Part shown: one piece after another, positions 60,867-64,000 of the stretch
How positions within the stretch are numbered: position 1 is the stretch's first letter
How the letters are laid out: each line of letters begins with the position of its first letter
From: Collybiopsis luxurians FD-317 M1
Lineage: Eukaryota > Basidiomycota > Agaricomycetes > Agaricales > Omphalotaceae
NCBI GenBank assembly: GCA_000827265.1
Contig: KN834834.1
Coordinates: forward strand, 181,924 to 245,923
Direction of reading: 5' to 3'
DNA length: 64,000 bases
Notes under the pieces: model-generated
Database searches by the model: none
What the model was told of the DNA's origin: nothing
Seen by the model: only the letters and a program-made list of their open reading frames with translations
Position numbers and translations under genes: made by a program

Positions 60867-62382
60867 ATGGACGATGTCAAGCTACTTGAAGAGACTGAAA
60901 ATGTACTCAAACGCGCCTACGCCAAAATTGGGCAAATAAACCCCATTTCCCCCAGTGTATCCCCTCAGAAACGTCAACGATTCACGCATGCTCTCCGTTC
61001 CGCCCATCAAACCGTAAACAACATGGCATTCTGGCTGGCTTCGACTGGTCAAGCAGTTATCGACGATGAAGGAAGATCACTAGAGTTAGATCCGGGTGCC
61101 AACTGGGGTGCGTCATTAAATTCAACTGTGCAAACACCTCTAATGTAAATGAAACTGTTAGAACTTACTCTGCCGAATCTCGAGGACGATGAAGACAACA
61201 TGGAATCTCAACGTACCCCTCCCGCCCATCGCAACAAGAATCCCAAAGCTCGTACCAATCAAGACGACGACCTTGACGCTGCGGCCACTCTTGCAGAACC
61301 TGTCATCAACGCTTTAACTTTGGACACTATCGCACCATACACCGTCCATCAATTCCTTCAGATGGTCCAGAAAAATGGGTATCGAGGCAAGGTGTCCACC
61401 CAGGAGCAGGAAGCGTTGCTCAGGATTGTGAAGGGCTATATGAACACATCTACGAATGACTTGGTATGTTGCTAGTCAATATCTGCGCATATATGCTGAA
61501 TATACGGTCAGATTCGCCTCACGGTCACTCTCAAGATCACAAATTATGGCTTACCTGGGTGGACTCGGCTCCTATCTAACGATGACGACGGTGAAGAGCA
61601 AATGGTCAACCGGGAACTGTTCCTCCTTCAAAACAAGGAGCAGGACAATGTATCTATCTGGTCAAGGAATGTGCTACGCAACGTAGAGGCGATTCGAGCT
61701 TATCTGGTCTGGACTGAACTTGAACCTACGGAAAAGGCCGACTTTCGAACCCGACTCTCCAACGATCTCCACGAAAATGACTTTAGCGACATCTATCTGG
61801 AGAACATTTCCGGCCAGGAAAAGCTGGCGAAGAAGACGGCTATACACGAACGTTTTCGTAAGCGATATAACAAGGTAATGGCTCGCAGAGGAATTCTTCA
61901 TCGACTTTTCTTACTTGTGAGTACTCGAAGACTTTCCAAATTGCTGCTGATCCTAGAGTTAGTGCGGACCCACTGTATTGCTCGACCCCGTCCTACTCCT
62001 TGAAACGCAAGGACGCTACCCTCGAGGCTCCAGAACGTTTGATCGATTTATCTCTCTTATTCTTGATGCTGCTGAAGAGGCTCCCATCTCTGTCACTCGT
62101 TATTGGGCTGCACGCAGATTCGTACTCCGGGTCATCAATAGACTTGGAGGTGGAAAGATGTTTCGCCATGTCCAAGCTTTCTTGAACGAAATGTGGGTGC
62201 ACGGGTTGGAAGGATACGAGTCTGACCCTGAAGGGCTAGACGCTTGTGACTGGGAAAGCGATGAAGAAGAGGAACGAAACCAAGGTGATGCCAATGCTGA
62301 GGAAGGAAACGAGGGTGATGGCAGTATCGAGGAAGGAAATGAGGACGAGGGGGTCAACGAGGGCGGGGAAGCGCAGGCTTGA
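60867..62382 (+). CDS. Unrecognised 455-residue protein with acidic C-terminal tail
   Basis: Four exons (60867-61107, 61162-61463, 61512-61916, 61963-62382) fit in phase: 241+302+405+420 bases, 455 codons plus stop. The N-terminal ~80 residues are helical with conserved-looking Trp and Asn. An acidic linker follows, then a charged helical middle with many Glu/Lys/Arg, a block with R-T-F-D-R-F-I-S-L-I-L-D-A-A-E-E and R-Y-W-A-A-R-R-F-V-L-R-V, and a Glu/Asn/Gly-rich acidic tail with repeated E-E-G-N-E. No transmembrane helix and no family I recognise. It follows the helicase and finger genes on the same strand, 648 bases after the latter, so it is a candidate third element gene. Acidic tails of this kind occur in histone- and DNA-associated proteins, but that is only a hint. 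Confidence 0.65.
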
Positions 62383-62479
62383 GAGATCCGTATAGAACAT
62401 TTTGCAGAACATTGTATTCGAATTGAAAGGACGCCTGTATCGAGATCAAAAGATAAGAGAATTCATATTACAGGGACCA
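62383..62479. other. Convergent 3' ends
   Basis: 97 bases between two convergent stop codons. AT-rich sequence such as ttcatatta could serve as polyadenylation signals for both genes. Confidence 0.3.
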
Positions 62480-63484
62480 CTACTCATAAATTTGATAATA
62501 GCTTTCCCGTCCTAGCCGACGAGGAGATGCCTTGCATAACCAATGTTCCAATTCAAACATGTCCCAAGGATAATTCGTCGAATCCCACTTTTCCTCCACC
62601 GCTACCTTCACTGCAACAAATGCCGACTTCAAATCTTCCCGATTGACCTGAGATTTATCCTTCGCTCTGGCCAACCTACCGTTAACTTGTTTCATCTTGA
62701 ATTTCCTCTCCAGCAATCCAAGATCCATCAGTCCAGCAACTGCACCCATGTTAACATACCGAATACCTTCAAGAAACTCGTCCTCGGTAGGCTGAATAAT
62801 GCCTGCTCTAGCATAATCCGTCGCAATCTGTAATGCCTGTAATTTGCCAATCCCAGGAAACTCATTGCCCGCCAGCAAGCCCACCAACTTTCTAAATGAA
62901 ATATCTTTACCTTCAATCAACCATGAAGTGTTGCAGTCCTTTCCCGAAGCATCCCAGTATGCCTTTGCATTCCCAATCGATACACTAACTCCCGAGTGTC
63001 TTCCGTAAGCATCCGGTTTGCAAAATCGAGTCGAATGAATGTCCCAGTTCTTTTCCCGAGCCACCTCCTGTATCACTCCATTAAAATCATCATAGCTCTC
63101 GAATAGAATACGATTTCCTTTGAGAAAGAGAAAGTCGGTGGAATGTAGCAAGGCCCGGAGCACAAGGATGCTGAAAAATCCATGTCGAGTCCGAAGATGT
63201 GACCGACTAAAAGGCCCATTTGGGTCCTGTAAAACTCGGTGACGGGAAGGTGCTGAATCTCGAAAAGGAATACGCTGGTCAGGTAGGTGCATGATTTCCT
63301 GTAAGAATTTAAACTCATCTGCATTACATGCAGACTTATCCGGTAGCTGACAACCTCCCGTATCATCAGAGCTGAGTAGCTTCAAGCAAATACTCAGTTG
63401 ATCAATCCAAGTGTCCAAGGACGGAGGGTCTCGAGAAAGAGCCAGCGGAGTAGCAGAAACGATGAGATTTGGAGATTGAGGCAT
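62480..63484 (-). CDS. Unrecognised protein with helix-hairpin-helix-like motif
   Basis: Intronless in the visible part, stop at 62480-62482. The first in-frame ATG is 63482-63484 (334 residues), but the frame stays open upstream past 63556 without a Met, and an acceptor-like gacagg lies near 63600, so an upstream exon outside or near the window end is possible. About two thirds along it has the motif E-F-P-G-I-G-K-L-Q-A-L-Q-I-A, which fits the helix-hairpin-helix consensus (h-x-G-h-G-x-x-x-A) and follows a L-L-A-G stretch, as in FEN1/XPG-type nucleases; the acidic active-site residues of that family are not evident. A basic region (M-K-Q-V-N-G-R-L-A-R-A-K) precedes the C-terminus. It converges on the 60867-62382 gene. 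A DNA-binding role is plausible; the family is not assigned. Confidence 0.55.
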   Translation of the reverse strand: MPQSPNLIVSATPLALSRDPPSLDTWIDQLSICLKLLSSDDTGGCQLPDKSACNADEFKFLQEIMHLPDQRIPFRDSAPSRHRVLQDPNGPFSRSHLRTRHGFFSILVLRALLHSTDFLFLKGNRILFESYDDFNGVIQEVAREKNWDIHSTRFCKPDAYGRHSGVSVSIGNAKAYWDASGKDCNTSWLIEGKDISFRKLVGLLAGNEFPGIGKLQALQIATDYARAGIIQPTEDEFLEGIRYVNMGAVAGLMDLGLLERKFKMKQVNGRLARAKDKSQVNREDLKSAFVAVKVAVEEKWDSTNYPWDMFELEHWLCKASPRRLGRESYYQIYE

Positions 63485-64000
63485 TGGTGAGGGGAGAAGA
63501 AGGGGATGGGAAACCTCTTTTGCAACCTCACCTACAATCTCGTCAAAGTACAACACAGCAGTTGGCGAACGGGATTTGTTGCACCAATGCTGTATTACCC
63601 TGTCCTATATAGAGAGTGGTAAAATTAAATGAAAAATATTGGCAACTCTGAATATTGGAGATGCTAGAGACTACCTAGAGGATACCTGGAAAATTATTAA
63701 TGAGAGATATAATTAACGGGATGAAGAGTTATGGACGATATCAGACAATGAGCAGAATTTTCCCACGCCCCGTAAAGGCAAACTTTTTGATTGAGAAACA
63801 CCACACTCTGACTGTCAATTTAGCTGCGGCATGTCTTCTATCTTGCTTCTGTAATTGACAGCACCCTCAGAGTTATCAAAAATGCTTCTGTACGTTGCAT
63901 ATACTCTACAGCACTTAAGCGCCCAAACTTGAACTGAAGTCGAGTTCGAATTGAACTTGAAGCAAATGCCCTTATCCCACTGTTTTCCTTGTTATAATAG
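63485..64000. other. Window end, upstream of the HhH-like gene
   Basis: The open frame of the preceding gene runs on to about 63600. Beyond that the sequence is AT-rich and I see no gene. If that gene has a 5' exon it could lie here or past the window edge. Confidence 0.3.

Overview
The window looks like nuclear DNA of a filamentous basidiomycete, probably an Agaricomycete. This rests on many phased introns of about 45-60 bp with GT-AG ends, a 2,030-residue chitin synthase with a myosin motor domain, fungal DUF7704, PuuE-type deacetylase and P450 genes, and no bacterial operon structure. Gene density is low, and several long stretches show no convincing gene. Exon junctions were worked out by hand from reading frame and splice consensus; none is backed by transcripts.

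Layout. 1-7.8 kb: two tandem copies of an MFS drug/polyamine-type transporter with an unusual ~215-residue C-terminal tail; the first copy is cut by the window edge. 8.9-9.8 kb: a DUF7704 membrane protein (minus). 10-14.8 kb: little, with a two-unit telomere-like motif at 10.79 kb. 14.9-16.1 kb: a PuuE/allantoinase-like polysaccharide-deacetylase-family gene (minus). 20.4-28.2 kb: a tandem duplication of a 3.9-kb unit, each carrying one cytochrome P450; the duplicated block ends at the stop codon of the next gene. 28.2-35.1 kb: the chitin synthase (minus). 35-43.5 kb: gene-poor. 43.5-44.7 kb: a C2H2 regulator. 44.7-49.7 kb: gene-poor. 49.8-50.6 kb: a truncated ATG13-like fragment running into a 339-bp tandem repeat (50.69-51.83 kb).

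The most interesting part is 52.4-63.5 kb. A seven-exon gene (53310-58839) gives a continuous 1,744-residue reading frame joining N-terminal zinc fingers, an OrsD-like (DUF3505) double finger, a region with the catalytic pattern of a tyrosine recombinase (R836, K870, S-x-x-R960, H994, Y1003), a complete RecQ-type SF2 helicase, and a Cys/His-rich tail. It is followed on the same strand by a gene for a protein with two C2H2 fingers and a nuclear localisation signal (59000-60218) and a 455-residue protein with an acidic tail (60867-62382), then by an opposing gene with a helix-hairpin-helix-like motif (62480-63484). With the upstream satellite, GC-rich palindromes and a hairpin, this looks like a recombinase/helicase mobile or telomere-associated element that recently inserted and is still intact.
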